Source: Lamellibrachia satsuma (Eukaryota > Annelida > Polychaeta > Sabellida > Siboglinidae). From it: a stretch of 64,000 bases of DNA. The notes under the pieces were generated by a model, which was given only the letters and a program-made list of their open reading frames with translations, was not told where the DNA came from and made no database searches. Below, in pieces: positions 35,646 through 48,006 of this stretch. Location of the stretch: the NCBI GenBank assembly GCA_033239005.1, contig BSQZ01000069.1, forward strand, positions 968,501 to 1,032,500, read 5' to 3'. The translations under genes and the position numbers were made by a program. The stretch's first letter is position 1. Each line of letters begins with the position of its first letter.

Positions 35646-35751
35646 TCTGACAATACAATGGCTACAGCGTCATTGAGAACACTTTCACCAAAGACGAGGG
35701 CATTTAGGTCAACATCCACCTTGAGGTCACTGAAGATGGCAAGAACAGTCA
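35646..35751 (-). CDS. Exchanger exon 6: [14 protein letters not shown] ion-pathway helix
   Basis: Acceptor cttgttgcag|TGACTG, donor GTCAGA|gtaagt. The peptide reads [20 protein letters not shown] and then [16 protein letters not shown]. The adjacent Asn-Asp pair in ESVLNDAV is the conserved transport motif of electroneutral NHE proteins and is intact here. Ends in phase 2. Confidence 0.95.
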
Positions 35752-35846
35752 CTGCAACAAGCAACCAAGGGTTGTCAAATATAATTCATATAATTCATAT
35801 ATAATAAGTTTATTTCATATTCAACCATACATGCTGAATATTTCAA

Positions 35847-36308
35847 GATTTAACAAGATTTAACAAGATTTAACAAGATTTAACAAGATTGCAATCCCAA
35901 ACAACAAGTTCCAGATGGCAAGTGGACAAGGAAGCCATTGGCTTATTGAGAGTCCAAATTTTTTCTTATCTATGTGTAGCCCACCCTTATCAGATATCAA
36001 TGTCAATTCTATTTTTAAACATATTCACACTATCAGCATTAACACAATCATTTGGCAGTTTGTTCCATTCATTTATCACCCTCTGTGAGAAAGAGTACTT
36101 TCTCATGTCCAACCTACACTGCTCCTTAACTAATGCTGCTTTGTGTCCTCTGGTTCTACTGCCTTCTTTAAGTTTGAAGAACATATTCCTATCAACATCC
36201 TCATAACCATTCACTATTTTAAACACTTTTATTTGGTCTCCTCTTAATCTCCTGGTCTTTAGTATTGTCAAACCACATTGTAATAGGCGGCTTTCGTAAC
36301 TAAGCTGA
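35847..36308 (-). mobile_element. LINE 3' fragment (same family as 6.5-8.1 kb)
   Basis: Minus strand codes CGLTILKTRRLRGDQIKVFK, then SFSQRVINEWNKLPNDCV, an interrupted C-terminus, followed by the conserved 3' UTR (CCAATGGCTTCCTTGTCCAC) and four copies of the 10-mer TCTTGTTAAA-type tail at 35,847-35,890. It sits in the exchanger intron between exons 5 and 6. Confidence 0.92.
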
Positions 36309-36504
36309 GTTCATAGTAAAAGGAAGATAAACTTCATCCATATGTATTGGAAACTGTCGATAGATGTTTGAGAATATATTCAAGAACAAGGTTGATATCC
36401 ATGACCAGATAATGGTTTAATTATATTTTTAAATTGTGGTTTATTAAAACATATTTGGACCATCAAGGTGTTGGACTAGATGGATGACGTCAAGGGTTAC
36501 TCAC

Positions 36505-36608
36505 CAGGGTCCGTGGCAGAAACTATGGCCCCAAACAGGAGGCAGTTGTTGAACCCCATTCCCAGACTTGGGGGAAGCAACAGTTGGGCCACTCCAAACA
36601 GAATCGCC
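36505..36608 (-). CDS. Exchanger exon 5: helix ending FGAIVSATDP
   Basis: Acceptor cttgctgcag|GGCGATT, donor GACCCTG|gtgagt. It encodes AILFGVAQLLLPPSLGMG and then FNNCLLFGAIVSATDP. FGAIVSATDP is one of the most conserved motifs of all NHE proteins. Ends in phase 1 before Val of exon 6. Confidence 0.94.
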
Positions 36609-36619
36609 CTGCAGCAAGA

Positions 36620-37470
36620 CAATACATCAAATGATGTTCCCTTCACACACAATCAGAGACCAGCCAGGGTGGTAGTACCTGGTAGTACCCACTACCCCTG
36701 GCAGATCGACATGTTGAAACGTGGATTTGTCAGTTTTCCTACACCATGTGTGGATATGCACTGAATCTTGCTGTTTTCATTGTCACGTTTCTGGGAACCA
36801 GATGCCACTGTTTTCATTGTCATGGGAACCAGATGCCACTGTGCCCAAACTTCAAAAAGCGTTTCCAGGAAATACTTATCATTACCCGTCCAATCAGCAA
36901 CGATGGGTCCACAGCAAGTTAAGTTCCTATATGTTGACCTCATAAAATTCGAGCTTGCAATCTCACTGGTTAACACAGCTGAAAAACCCATGTTTCAACG
37001 GGTCGATCTGTCAGATGTAAGGATGTAGTCAGAAGCTGTTTACTTTACGACTTTGTATTCAACTTCATGCATTTCTCTCTGATATTTTATGTCATGCTGT
37101 TCTTTTATTAACCATTCATATGGTTCATCTTATATTTGCCCATCTTAATTATTTAAACAAAATATTATATATAGTATTATCTATATTAAAAGTACTGTTT
37201 CACTGCAATGTACAACAGTATTTTAATCAGGTTCTCTGTAAATTGTTGTTAACTATATTGTTGTTAACTACTTATTATGTTTATTATGATTATTATTATA
37301 TTTGGCCTGAAACATTCAAATTAAACAGATTCAAGGGTCAAATTATACAAAAGAATTATTGTACATTAAAACACATTTGGGCAGTCAGTGTTGGAATGGA
37401 TAGAGTTTATACTATATAATATGATTTCATGATTTAAACAATCATATAATCAACAGATTTAAAGCAGCGA
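36620..37470. other. Intron; nothing recognised
   Basis: Between exons 4 and 5; contains two copies of CTGTTTTCATTGTCA / GGAACCAGATGCCACTG near 36,770-36,840. Confidence 0.4.
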
Positions 37471-37477
37471 CACTCAC

Positions 37478-37554
37478 CCAATCACAAAGGTTGATGTCAA
37501 TGTTCCTAGGAATGCATATGTCATGATCGCTCCGAAGTTTTTGAAGAAGCTTTT
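37478..37554 (-). CDS. Exchanger exon 4: KSFFKNFGAIMTYAFLGT helix
   Basis: Acceptor tttttgcag|AAAAGC and donor ATTGG|gtgagt. The peptide KSFFKNFGAIMTYAFLGT continues LTSTFVIG, matching the helix after PPIIFxAGYS in this family. Starts in phase 0 and ends in phase 2. Confidence 0.92.
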
Positions 37555-37916
37555 CTGCAAAAATTGTACCACATACCGTCAGTTTCTAGTTTTTTCTAGT
37601 TGTGTGGAGGGTGAGGATATTATGATGGAACCTATGTGGACGTTTGATGGAACAATAGTTACTTAAAATTGTTAGCAATGCCATGCATGTTTTCTACGAT
37701 TGTTCAGAGTTACGTAAACTGGCAGTTATACATGATTTTTAGGGCATGAAGGTGTCACTGCCATGGGCACTGCCTTCCCAAAACTTGACTGGGCAGTGCG
37801 AGGAGTCATAAGTTTGTGCCTTTTCTCCTATGCAATGCCAGGCAAATGGGCTAGTTAGACAATAATTCAACAAGCCCCCTCCAGGGGATAAAACAGTTTT
37901 GTTCTTCCTGACTTAC

Positions 37917-37994
37917 CCGCCTCATGCTGTAGCCTGCATTGAAGATTATAGGTGGCAGCAGTACGTTAAAAAACACTTCCGGGTCAAAGGTCGC
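37917..37994 (-). CDS. Exchanger exon 3: FDPEVFF / PPIIFNAGY helix
   Basis: Twenty-six codons between cttcttgcag and gtaagtc. The product [18 protein letters not shown] continues NAGYSMRR and closely matches the NHE6/7/9 segment [16 protein letters not shown], part of the conserved transport core. Phase 0 at both ends. Confidence 0.93.
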
Positions 37995-38327
37995 CTGCAA
38001 GAAGGGAACAGGAAACATAAATGCAAAATCAGAAATGACTAACTCTATGACCAGTGGCTGCTGCATACACCACACCTTGTACATTATTTGTATTTAAAAT
38101 TTAAAAAATTTCAAATTAATAAAACATAAAAAAAATAAAACAATTGTTTTTTCTGTAAACCTACTTTTCCCGCACCTAGTTGGTCCTTATATCATAACTA
38201 TTTTTTTATTTATTAAATATGTTAACAAATTGAGTCAATCTATATCCTTATACTCAATCAGAAATTCTGAGTAAAAAGACTGTTGCACCCTTCGGGGTTT
38301 GCAGAAAAGGATACATATAACACAGAC

Positions 38328-38593
38328 CTTTTGTTCTAGTTCCGGCGCACCTGTGTCTTCTATCGTCACCTGTGTACTTCTGGTGTACTGGTGATAGATT
38401 GGTGACGTGTCATTGTTGACGCAGACAGGTGACTTGTCACTACCGTCACAGTGCATCGCCAGTTTGAGCTGATCGGGGGGACTCGACACATTGAACGTTG
38501 AGTTTGGCGGAAGTGTCACCGTACACTCACTGGTCATGGGGTAGATGACATTTGATGTTCCCATGTATCTGATGATGGCTCCCACTATCAATC
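38328..38593 (-). CDS. Exchanger exon 2: second helix start and glycosylated luminal loop
   Basis: Acceptor cttgttcag|GATTG joins the phase-1 end of exon 1 to give Gly-Leu-Ile-Val-Gly. The loop that follows is longer than in vertebrate NHE6, has several Cys residues and sequons NST, NVS and NDT, as expected for a luminal segment. The exon ends GAACAAAAG|gtctgt, a weak donor, in phase 0. Confidence 0.85.
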
Positions 38594-38599
38594 CTGAAC

Positions 38600-39145
38600 A
38601 AGACAAAAGTGGGTAAAAATTAATAGACAAACAATCTAAATCAATAGCAATTATATCATCGATTGACTGCAAACAAATTGTTTGAAAATTTTTTTAAGTG
38701 AAATACTTATGATTATCGAACAACAAAAAGACATTTCATGAAATCTGCAAAAAAATGCCATAGCATGTTCCCATGCAGCACTGTATATCAAGATGCAATG
38801 TATTAAATGCCATAGCATGTTCCCATGCAGCATTGTATAGCAAGATTCAATGTATTAAATGCATAAATTTCACAGTGATTGTGTTAACTTTCCTGGGATG
38901 ATTATTATGAATAGTTACATACATTTTCATGAAGTGAACTATGTCATGTTTACACTGATGTGTCCAACTATTATTCCATATATATCATACACTAACATAC
39001 AGGTTTGTCTCATTTTCCTCAAAAAAGGTAAAATGTGTTGGATGTTTTCACTCCCAGTAACTAACTACAGATTGTATTCATCCTTATATTCCAGTAATAT
39101 CCTAACTTTCCTTCTACATCAAGTGGGACTGGCAACAAAACACAG
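38600..39145. other. Intron; short duplication only
   Basis: A ~55-bp duplication containing GCCATAGCATGTTCCCATGC occurs at 38,755-38,860. Nothing else recognised. Confidence 0.5.
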
Positions 39146-39149
39146 CGCA

Positions 39150-39700
39150 GCTTAAGGGGTGCATGGTCACATAAGTTAAAAAAGTCCAAAACACCCCATA
39201 GCATTACGTATTGGTGGGTGGTGGTTTTGGCATCACCACGTTTTACTAAAACAATCACTGCAGTGGTGCCACCTATCGAATGAAACAAGTATTAATGGAT
39301 ACTGACGATATTGTGGATATCACACCAGGGCAGCATAGTGTGTAGTCTTGGTAGCCATGTCACGTCAGTTAAATCATATTAAACTTCCCATTTATAGTTC
39401 TTAAAGGTGAATGTATAAAGCGCATATCATTTACACGAATTATCATGAGCAAAGTCAGTGACCCAATATTGCAGTTCAGCACATTCAGTGAATCCATCAC
39501 AGATAGGGCAAACAGCCTATAGCCTGCCTCCTTTCTATGTGTTCAATCCAGTGTTGCATAACTAGAGTTTCAAGATTATGCTTTGGTGAAAAAAGTGGCA
39601 GTCATTCAGTTGGCAATATTTGTGTTATCTGAAGTCCCACACTACATATTGAAGAGGTGGTGGTTTGAAGTAATACCAAACACTATTTGCTCTTCAGCCT
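39150..39700. repeat. Interspersed repeat 'B', copy 2 (longest)
   Basis: Shares with 24,690-25,145 and 40,840-41,045: TCCAGTGTTGCATAA, TTTCAAGATTATGCTT, GCCTGCCTCCTTTCTATGTG and TCTGAAGTCCCACAC. No coding capacity recognised. Confidence 0.75.
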
Positions 39701-39972
39701 ATGTGAACTAATGAAACCAACAGTGAACAAGATGATGCCATTAAGATTTTGCAGAAGATTTCGGAGAAATATAATTAGATGTAATAATCTTTTCTGAGAA
39801 TGCTTGCATGCATCAATCAATGTTGCAGACAAAGCTAGGTGTACCTACCATAGCTGATCACTGTGGACTGGTTGGCAGTTACTTGTAGGCTAGACTGCAT
39901 GTTGGGTGTATAGGTAATAATTAAGCCAGATGACAGCTATAGAGCAATAGTGAGGAGAGTGTGTCATAACTC

Positions 39973-39975
<3 letters not shown>

Positions 39976-40039
<64 letters not shown>
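39976..40039. repeat. (AT)n microsatellite, about 31 repeats
   Basis: Uninterrupted alternating TA of about 62 bp directly against the end of a MITE-like element. Confidence 0.98.
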
Positions 40040-40041
<2 letters not shown>

Positions 40042-40322
40042 ATATTCAACCTATTAAGTGTACATGCCCTAATTAGCATACACCCCTTATTAATCAGCAG
40101 TTTCCATAATTATTGTAATTTGAGTAGTGTGGAACAACTGAAAAGTGTCAGTATTTTGCTACATTAGTCACCAAATGACACTATTAGTGCTAAACAGTTA
40201 CCTTATTGTCAAGAGAAAAAAAATTGGTGAACGCTTATAAGAACAGATTCCTTGACATTTCTCCATGGCCCAATTTTGTTCTAGCATACTGTATGCTTAT
40301 TACTATTGGGTCAAATACGATA
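40038..40322 (-). mobile_element. MITE-like element, full length, antisense
   Basis: Begins TACCATATTCAACCTATTAA and ends ATTGGGTCAAATACGATA, TA at both edges, inserted at the end of a (TA)n tract. The inner hairpin is damaged on one arm. Confidence 0.9.
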
Positions 40323-40839
40323 ATTGGATGAGCACTTTCATCACTTATTAAATAATACATCTTCAAAATGTTTCATATACATTTAGGAAACTGAGACAGC
40401 AATATGTTGCTTTGACATTTGTATTCCTCTCTGCTATAAACCTGATTGCATTATGACGAAACCTGAAAGTCATCCTGTCCATTTGCATTTTTACTGGCCC
40501 TGAGACCTTTACTAAGCCCAAGATGCTTCAAATGACAAACTACTCACTCACATCTGATCTCCTTGTGTAATGTTGTTTCAGCATTGTTGATGCAGTGTCC
40601 ACACCCAAGGTGGTGGTGGTGGTGGCTGTGGTGGCAGTGTGCGTATGCGTGTGCGTTGGCATGTGCGTGTAGTTCTGAGACATAGAGTATGCAAAGTGGG
40701 ATAGCATATCTTAATAGAGAGTAGGTAAAATGAGAAATACATCAGTAGGCGAAGTGGGAGGTGGGGATGATGCTCCAGGGGAATATCAATCCACCATACA
40801 AGGGTCTAGTTGATGATAAAGCATAATGTTAAAACCTTC

Positions 40840-41045
40840 TTAAAGGCGCATGTATAAAGTATATATTATTTACATGAATTATCATGAGCAAAGTCAGTGA
40901 CCCAGTATTGTGGTTCAGGACATCCGGTGAATGCAACGCAGCTAGGACCAACAGCCTGCCTCCTTTCTATGTGTTTAGTCCAGTGTTGCATAAACAGAGT
41001 TTCAAGATTATGCTTCGGTGAAAAAAGTGATTGTCATTCAATTGT
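40840..41045. repeat. Interspersed repeat 'B', copy 3 (partial)
   Basis: Matches about 39,410-39,615 (AGGCGCATGTATAAAGTATA, GCCTGCCTCCTTTCTATGTG, GTTTCAAGATTATGCTTCGG). Followed by a (GTGT)n stretch. Confidence 0.75.
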
Positions 41046-41653
41046 GTGGTGTGTGTGTTTGTGTGTGTGTTTGCGTGCGTGTAGTTCTAAGATGTGGTAA
41101 ATGCCAAATTGACACCACCGTACAAGGGTCTAGTTGATGATAAATCATAATATTATAACTTTCCTGGTTGCAACACCAGAGCATGGATCAAAGACCTGCT
41201 TCACAATACAGTACCATAACCCTAACCCTAAGCACGCATAGCTTCCAGAAAAATAGTTGATTACATGTTTCAATGCTGTGTGAATAGGCTCAAGGCAGCC
41301 TGTGTACAGACAGAAGTCTCAGTGAAAACACACCACAGTGCAACCTCTGACCTGACAGTTACATCACGTGACATGTAACAATGTTATATGTCATGTCATG
41401 TTAAACATGCAACCAAATCACTGTTGTTGAATGGAAAGCACTGGAAACATTTAGATATGCAAAAACTTGATAATATTAACACAAACACACTGGACTTACA
41501 CATCCGACATCCGTCCGTTCAGTATTGCATATTAATAATTATTATTACTACTATTATACATTCAAGACAAAACACAAGCTATTCGTGGACATGCAAACAA
41601 TTATACGTAAATAATAATAATCACAAAACGCATAGCAGTCAAATCGTACATAC

Positions 41654-41936
41654 CGTAGATGATTCCCAGGCCCGTTTCGTGTATGAAACGAAATCGTCTG
41701 TGCTTAAAAAGCCAGATCGTCAAAACGTTGAGCACTAACAAGGAAATAAACATCAACATGTTCACGCTGTCTATTAGATGATTCTTTTTTACTTTGATCT
41801 CCTGATTTTTGTCCGTATTTTGCAATTTTTCGTCGCCTTGTGCATTTGAAGAACCAAACCAAAACATCATCATCAAAAACGCTGTCATCTTTACAGATTT
41901 GTTGTAATTCATTTTTGATATTTTCACTCCAGTCAT
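41654..41936 (-). CDS. Exchanger exon 1: start, signal-like segment and first membrane helix
   Basis: Codes for residues 1-94. Three in-frame Met codons (41,936, 41,912, 41,888) are possible starts; the furthest upstream is used here. Residues 17-33 (MTAFLMMMFWFGSSNAQ) look like a cleavable signal peptide. A charged linker follows, then a membrane helix at about residues 58-77 and the family-typical KHRRFRFIHETGLGIIYG. The exon ends ATCTACG|gtatgt, phase 1. Upstream in-frame sequence continues to 41,969 without another ATG. No TATA box is evident. Confidence 0.88.
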
Positions 41937-43187
41937 CCTAACCCGTGTCTCCCCAGTAGCCACCCACACGTCCGCAGTTAAGACAATGTTCGTATGTGAT
42001 TGGCTATAATATATTACCAGTTCATTTGTGTATGCAAATACGTTTTACATAATAATGGTAATATCATAGAGACATATTCAGACATAAATGATACCTCTGC
42101 AGTAGGTACACAACGTGTCTTAAAATTATTTTTGAAATGTAATGTTTTCTCGCCAAAACAAATGCGAGGCTGTCGAACTTGGATGAAGAGGCTGACCAAG
42201 TTTGGAAGTTGAGGCAGAAGTTCGTCCATCGTGTTTAAAACGCACGATTCTGCATGACTGGGAGGTACGGATTTAGTTATTTTATAGGTTCGTTGAATAT
42301 GCATTAAAGTGGTTGCGTTGTTTATGTTAATTTGTGGTTTTGTTCACTGCGTTGAGGTTTCTAAACATTTACTTTCTGGCAGTGACTGAGTGAGTAACCG
42401 GATGACAGCGACCGGCATCAGCGACAGCTGTGCTATTTTTAGCTACCAGAATACCGAGATAGTGATCACAACTTGGCAACGATGAAGTTAAATACCTCTG
42501 ATTATATAGATGCATGCATAGTTAATTGGTTATAATGATACACAATTCAGGCATATGTATAGACGTGGTATTTCGGGGTATTAACGCTAAACAAAACAAT
42601 AAAATTGCAATTAAGTCAAGACTGCAACTGGCAAAGACAAGGCAGGAAGCAATAAAATCCACGTTGGAATTAATTTATTAATTGATGAAAGGATGGCTGA
42701 CTGAAATCAAGTAGAAATGTCTTCGTACATGTACCCCAGCTAGACAATTACACTGTAGGCACATTTTGCCGTTTCATTTGACACTAACACAGAGTCAAGA
42801 GCTGTATTGGAAGAAGAAGACCAATCTTGATATATGGTGTTTTAAATGTGTTAGCAGATATGAGTATGACTTACCGTACAGTTCGAGTTGTTTCCAGCAC
42901 TTGGCAACATTCTGCAAACTGACTAGTATGTATGTTGTGGTTACTACAGTTGTATGATGTTTCGATGTCTCATTCAACTAAACTAGTCAGCATTTTTCAG
43001 AACAGTATCACCAAGCTGACCTATATGCTGGCATTGAGGGTGGTCACTGCCAGGATGCATGTCGTCTTCAATGGTTCTTTTGTATCCCCAATTAAATGAG
43101 ACAGGACCGATATTAATGTGATCATCCGAGTCACGAGAGATACAGTCTCCAATATTGAGAGCCAGATTTTTACACCAAATATACTCG

Positions 43188-43268
43188 TGGCCGGTCCGCA
43201 TCTTGAACTCAGAACTCTTTCATGTAAAGTGAATATGCTAACCACTACACTACCTTGCCTCTCATATA
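43188..43268 (-). mobile_element. tRNA-derived SINE head
   Basis: Minus strand reads GAGGCAAGGTAGTGTAGTGG TTAGCAT (A box) and about 35 bp later GAGTTCAAGATGC (B-box-like). The pattern is typical of tRNA-derived SINEs; the body beyond is unrecognised. Confidence 0.55.
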
Positions 43269-45679
43269 GATCCCAATAGATGCACAGTGTGTGAGTGTGA
43301 ATACCTGGGATTCTAAAAATTCCTGCAAACTGTCATGGGCGGATGGATGCACAAACTACATGCATGTCACATGGCATCACGTTTGAGGCGAGTGATCGCT
43401 CTCTCTCCCTATCGCTCGCGCAAATCAATAATCTAGGAAGCGATTTATTGCTCGCGCCAATTGCTAAAATCGCTCGCTGCCTGCAAATGTTCGTCTTGAC
43501 AAGGAGTTTCTTGAGTATTAGATTCACTAGGAAAGTTTACCCTCTTTATAACGCAGTGTTCGGGCTTCAATATTCGGAGTTCACATATCATCCATCATCG
43601 ACACCGGAGATGGCGATCGCAGCCTGTCGCACCAAGGTTGCAAGAACGCCATCGATGTCATAATGTGCTGGCTGCGTGATTTATGAAAAAGTTATTGAAT
43701 GAGTGGACTAGCATCGATGTGTATTAAGTTTAAATGTCACATATTGTTGTAGGTTGAACTGAATAAAATACATGTATACTGATACATGTACAATGTACAG
43801 TTATGGAATAGTTAAGGGATCAACAATATTTTGCTACGATCTGATTGACCGACTACGCTGTAATGGGAATCGAAAATAATAACCTGGATCTGAGCTACCG
43901 AACTCGCATATGAATTGACACGGAGTGTAAAAGTTGATTAAATATTAAAAATTATAATTGTAATAATTGTTCCACTTCGTTTTTGAAATGCTCTGAACAC
44001 ATATATTCACGACGAACATCTCCGGTACCACTTAACATTGATTCACTGTTTCATGTGCGGATGACAAATTCATATTTTTGCGCTTCTAGTTGTGAGTTTG
44101 GCATTAAGATGCAGTGGAAGCATGCCATTTCACACCAATTTATGTTGGTGTTGCCTACTACGGGTAAGCTGCATTTATGACTATCCATCTGATTCTTATA
44201 CATGGCTTATTTGTGAATTTCAATTGCAATTATCAAACTGCCCAAGTGAAGTCGCACACAAAATCAGTGCCCTGTCATGGCCACTGTCACGAGCACAGCA
44301 AACGGCACTGGCCTTGCCTAGGTTATGCCTACGGTGATTGGTGACATGTTGCAAGTCAAAACTGTTTTACCAATTGTAATGTATGGGGTTTACTTGAGTA
44401 AACATTTATTTCAATGTACAAAAGTCATAGCGCCAACAAGTACCAATTAGAATTTCATGGCGACAACAACAGAATCCGAATGGGAATTAGTTGCACCACC
44501 ACACAGTAAAAAGCAACAAGTAACAAATCACTCGCCTAAATTAATTTGGCATATTTAGGCGAGCGATTTATCTGATGTCATGTTCGTGCAACTCCACGCC
44601 AGACAACACTTCTAACAAACAGACACTTAGTCGACACATGACAAGAATGTACAAGACAGATAGCTTGTTAGTTTGCAGTTTTTGTAATAATCGTTACCCA
44701 GAATTTAATGTTTTTGGTCGCTAGATGGCACATGCGTGTATAAACTTTTTTGCGAGATTGTTTGTTGAAGGAAGTACAACTTGTGCTTCAAATTAGAGAG
44801 TTGGAATGAATTAGTATCAGCATGCCAACAGTAACACTTACTGATATTAAACATAAATTGGAACGCAAAAAATCAGCTGATCTGTCATTTGAATAACTTC
44901 AAATGCAATTGTTTCATCGCACAGCAAACGATTTGCATGTTGTGATTTCACCTTTATGTAAGTGTTATATAATGCACCAGGGGAGCCACCAGCTATTCCA
45001 GACAAATGTTGGCTGGTCACCATTCAGTTCTTTGAGAGGGGCTAGGTAGACATTGCAGGATGTTCTTGCACTGTGCTGAATTGGCACTGTAAATTCAAAT
45101 TCGCAAGCTTCACCAACAGCGAGCATGCGATAAAAAATAAAAACATGTACTAGTAATGTCCTGTGAAAGCCACCACAAATGATGGCAACGTGGCGCACAC
45201 CTTGCAGGTAAACGCACAAGTATATGTGTGTTGTATATTAATCTGCAAAGTGGTGGCAACAGCAGTATTGCCGTCCACACAGCGTGCATTCAGCAATGAA
45301 AATCTAGATACGAGTATCCGCGCAGTTTCATTTATAACTGAGAAAAGTTCTTATGTATGGTCTATTCAGGCAAATAATTCCAAACATCTATTACTCTGCC
45401 ACTAAAGAATCACTGTCTACATAACTTCATGAACAATGATTGATATTTTGATCTCTTATTGTGGCCTACAATGTTACTTCATAGTAAAACAATGATTTGT
45501 AGTCACATTTTCCTTTCCAGTCAATAACTTTCTAGAATGTCGCAATCAAACAGGCTGATTGAGAAGTTTACAGTAACTTTTTGAGCTTTAGTCAAATGAC
45601 ACCATCAAATTTAGCAACTGAATTGATTCAGGAACTATGAAAGCTTAGCACTGAAATTAATTACCTTGACAATTTGTGT

Positions 45680-45790
45680 TGACACCGCTGGAGATCAGGA
45701 GTGTACTGACAATGCTGGAGATCAGGAGTGTACTGACAACGCTGGAGATCAGGAGTGTACTGACAACGCTGGAGATCAGGAGTGTACAAG
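45680..45790. repeat. 27-bp tandem repeat, 4 copies
   Basis: Unit contains GAGATCAGGAGTGTACTGAC and AACGCTG. Confidence 0.95.
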
Positions 45791-47964
45791 GACCAAGTGA
45801 AGTTTTAAAAAAGTAGAATGGGTGTATGTAACATAATTCAGCAATTTTGTCCCACATCTGAAATCATTTTCAGGAGTGAAAACTTACATATTTGTATACC
45901 TGTCAGGCTGGTAAGTTTCAAAATCTACTAGCCTGATCAATATTTTACAAGCCCTTGGACAAAGACATTTCCAACCCGGTCATCGATGGAGCGGTTCAGT
46001 CGCTACATCATAAGTCAGGATGAGATTTATTGAAAAATTTGTCATTGATAAAAGAAAAAAGTAGTCAAAATTATGGGTTGAAAAAACCACCAACCAAATG
46101 GGCAGGCAACCTGATGGACGCAACCGGCCTAACTGCTAAATTATCGGCTGCCAGGCTGGTGCTAGCAGCCCGGATCACATTGTTATTGCACAAGATGAAA
46201 CTGAAATCAAAAGGTTACCTTTTAAAGCTTGGTTGAGAAACTTGTGATCAAGTTCTAACTTTGCTAGGAAACCAGTGTTTAATCATTTTCCGTACATTTA
46301 GTTAGTTGTTAATGCACTGGTCTTCATTTGGTTGATCAGTATTGTGGAAGTGCACCGTTCTAGACCGGTAAGATGTGGAGAAAATCCCAGTTAAGTAACG
46401 ATGCATCGTGCGTAAACATAGACTAAGTAAATAATGTAGATGTAAATGTATTTGAAAACCATGCATTTGAAAATGGCCGCCAATTGCAGTCATTAGCCGT
46501 ACCCCTCTACCAAATACGCTAAACCAAACAAAACTGTCTTTTCAGAATTCTATGTCACACAACAACCAATCAAAAACGCTGTTGCACTGTCGACTCGCAT
46601 TAGGTGAAGAATTAGTTCGTCAATTGTATGGTTGGTGGCACCACGCAACATGCTGATTTTTACTAGACAGCCGGACTAGTTGGTAGGCAGGTTTACTTGT
46701 CCACCGTAATCTTTACTAGTGTACGGACTAGTGGGTAGTTCTACCCCTGGTAAACCAGTAGTAGACTAGGGTAACCCAGTAGTAGACTAAGGTTACCCAG
46801 AGTTAGTTTCCATGGTTGGTGAATGTGTCTACTATGTGGTTATTGCTTTGAGATGGTTAATATGAATGGCTGTGAGTGGAACTTGGAAGTTTCATAATGG
46901 CTTCTTTAACAGATTTTGGGCGTTTTAATTCAGTGATTCTTGGTGGGATTTTGGTGTTTCAAATACCAACAGCTCAGGATGAACCATTAGCCTTGGGTTC
47001 AAACCATGCACCTACTAATCACCAGGCAGGTGAACAACAAGACAATCGAACCACCAAGTCCGATTCTTTCAGCTTAGAGTAAATGTGTTGGTTTGAGTGC
47101 TCTACAATAGCAGCAATACTGATGAGTATTCCCCACACAGTATACCTGCCAAAGGCTGCTTTCTGATTGCCTACGGATGGTGATTGATGGTGGTCAATGG
47201 TCATTACCAGTGTCCACTACTGGTCACTGGTTGTATGTGCTGACCACACAGTCTTGCATATACTGTGGAATGGCTGAGGGACGAACTGTTCCCCAGGAAT
47301 CTGGCAGTCAGTGAGTATTGCAGAGTTGTTATCAGCTGGAGAACTAGGTTGATGTCAGTGTTGCTGTCAATGCCTTGTTAGTGTTGACCCCTCTAGACAG
47401 GCCTTTCTATTCCAGCATGTCCAGCCCAGCATTCCCGGCACAACCTGGTCTCGCATTCAGCTATAACCAACATTTCCCAACTTGAATTTTGTCTAAGAAC
47501 TGCCTCTGCAGTTAGAATTTTTGCCTATCTCGTTTCAGCATCATTTAATAAATAGTTGGACCTATTCGAATAGAATACAGCATGTGCTTACAAAGTCTTG
47601 TGCAAATGTGTTATTTAATTTTTATGAAATCAGTTTTAAAATAAATTTCAGTTTCGTCGAAATGAAATTTGGCAGAAAAGAAAGACAGTGGTTGTATATA
47701 ACTTGCCTCCATAATCCGTATACTGCAATGCAGTGGTTTGGGGTCAACAATGTTCCTAGCATTTCCATTGCCTTTGACGTTGAAAGCTTATTCAGCCTTT
47801 CCTTTGTCTCATCAGGGCTTTCTCTCATGCATCCTTTGGTGATCATACAGTTGCAGTACTGGTTCAGATCTAACCGTGAATACTACCACCTAGAGCTGCC
47901 ATATTTCTCATGTATCTACCTATTTCTAACATCATTCAATGTTTGTATTTACCATAGACATGTT

Positions 47965-48006
47965 CTGTATTCCTGTGTTGGAAAATAAACATTGTTATTA
48001 TTATTA
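47965..48006 (+). mobile_element. Possible retroelement 3' tail, AATAAACATTGTTATTATTATT
   Basis: GGAAAATAAACATTG followed by (TTA)n is the kind of 3' end seen on many invertebrate non-LTR elements. The ~450 bp upstream may belong to the same element but carry no recognised domain. Confidence 0.3.

Larger units (their letters stand above)
12682..41936 (-). other. Gene locus: organellar Na+/H+ exchanger, NHE6/7/9 (SLC9A6/7/9) type, 16 exons seen, 3' end missing
   Basis: Members of this family exchange luminal H+ for Na+ or K+ across endosomal and trans-Golgi membranes and so limit organelle acidification. Sixteen minus-strand exons were joined by hand. Their phases agree at every junction (cumulative coding length 2016 nt, 672 codons, no stop), which is strong support for the model. 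Landmarks in order: N-terminal hydrophobic segment, first membrane helix ending KHRRFRFIHETGLGIIYG, an extended luminal loop with N-glycosylation sequons, [20 protein letters not shown], the ion-pathway motif [14 protein letters not shown], a gap-free set of later helices, [13 protein letters not shown], then a cytoplasmic tail with an acidic DTDLIL motif as in NHE6. Vertebrate NHE6 and NHE9 are about 645-700 residues, so only a few dozen C-terminal residues are missing; I could not find the last exon to the left. Which of the vertebrate paralogues it corresponds to cannot be said; an invertebrate pro-orthologue is likely. Confidence 0.93.

Noticed and set aside
47521..47988. 155-codon frame as a gene
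   Set aside because: No recognisable domain and no splice context; it ends at a retroelement-like tail, so it is more likely non-coding repeat sequence.
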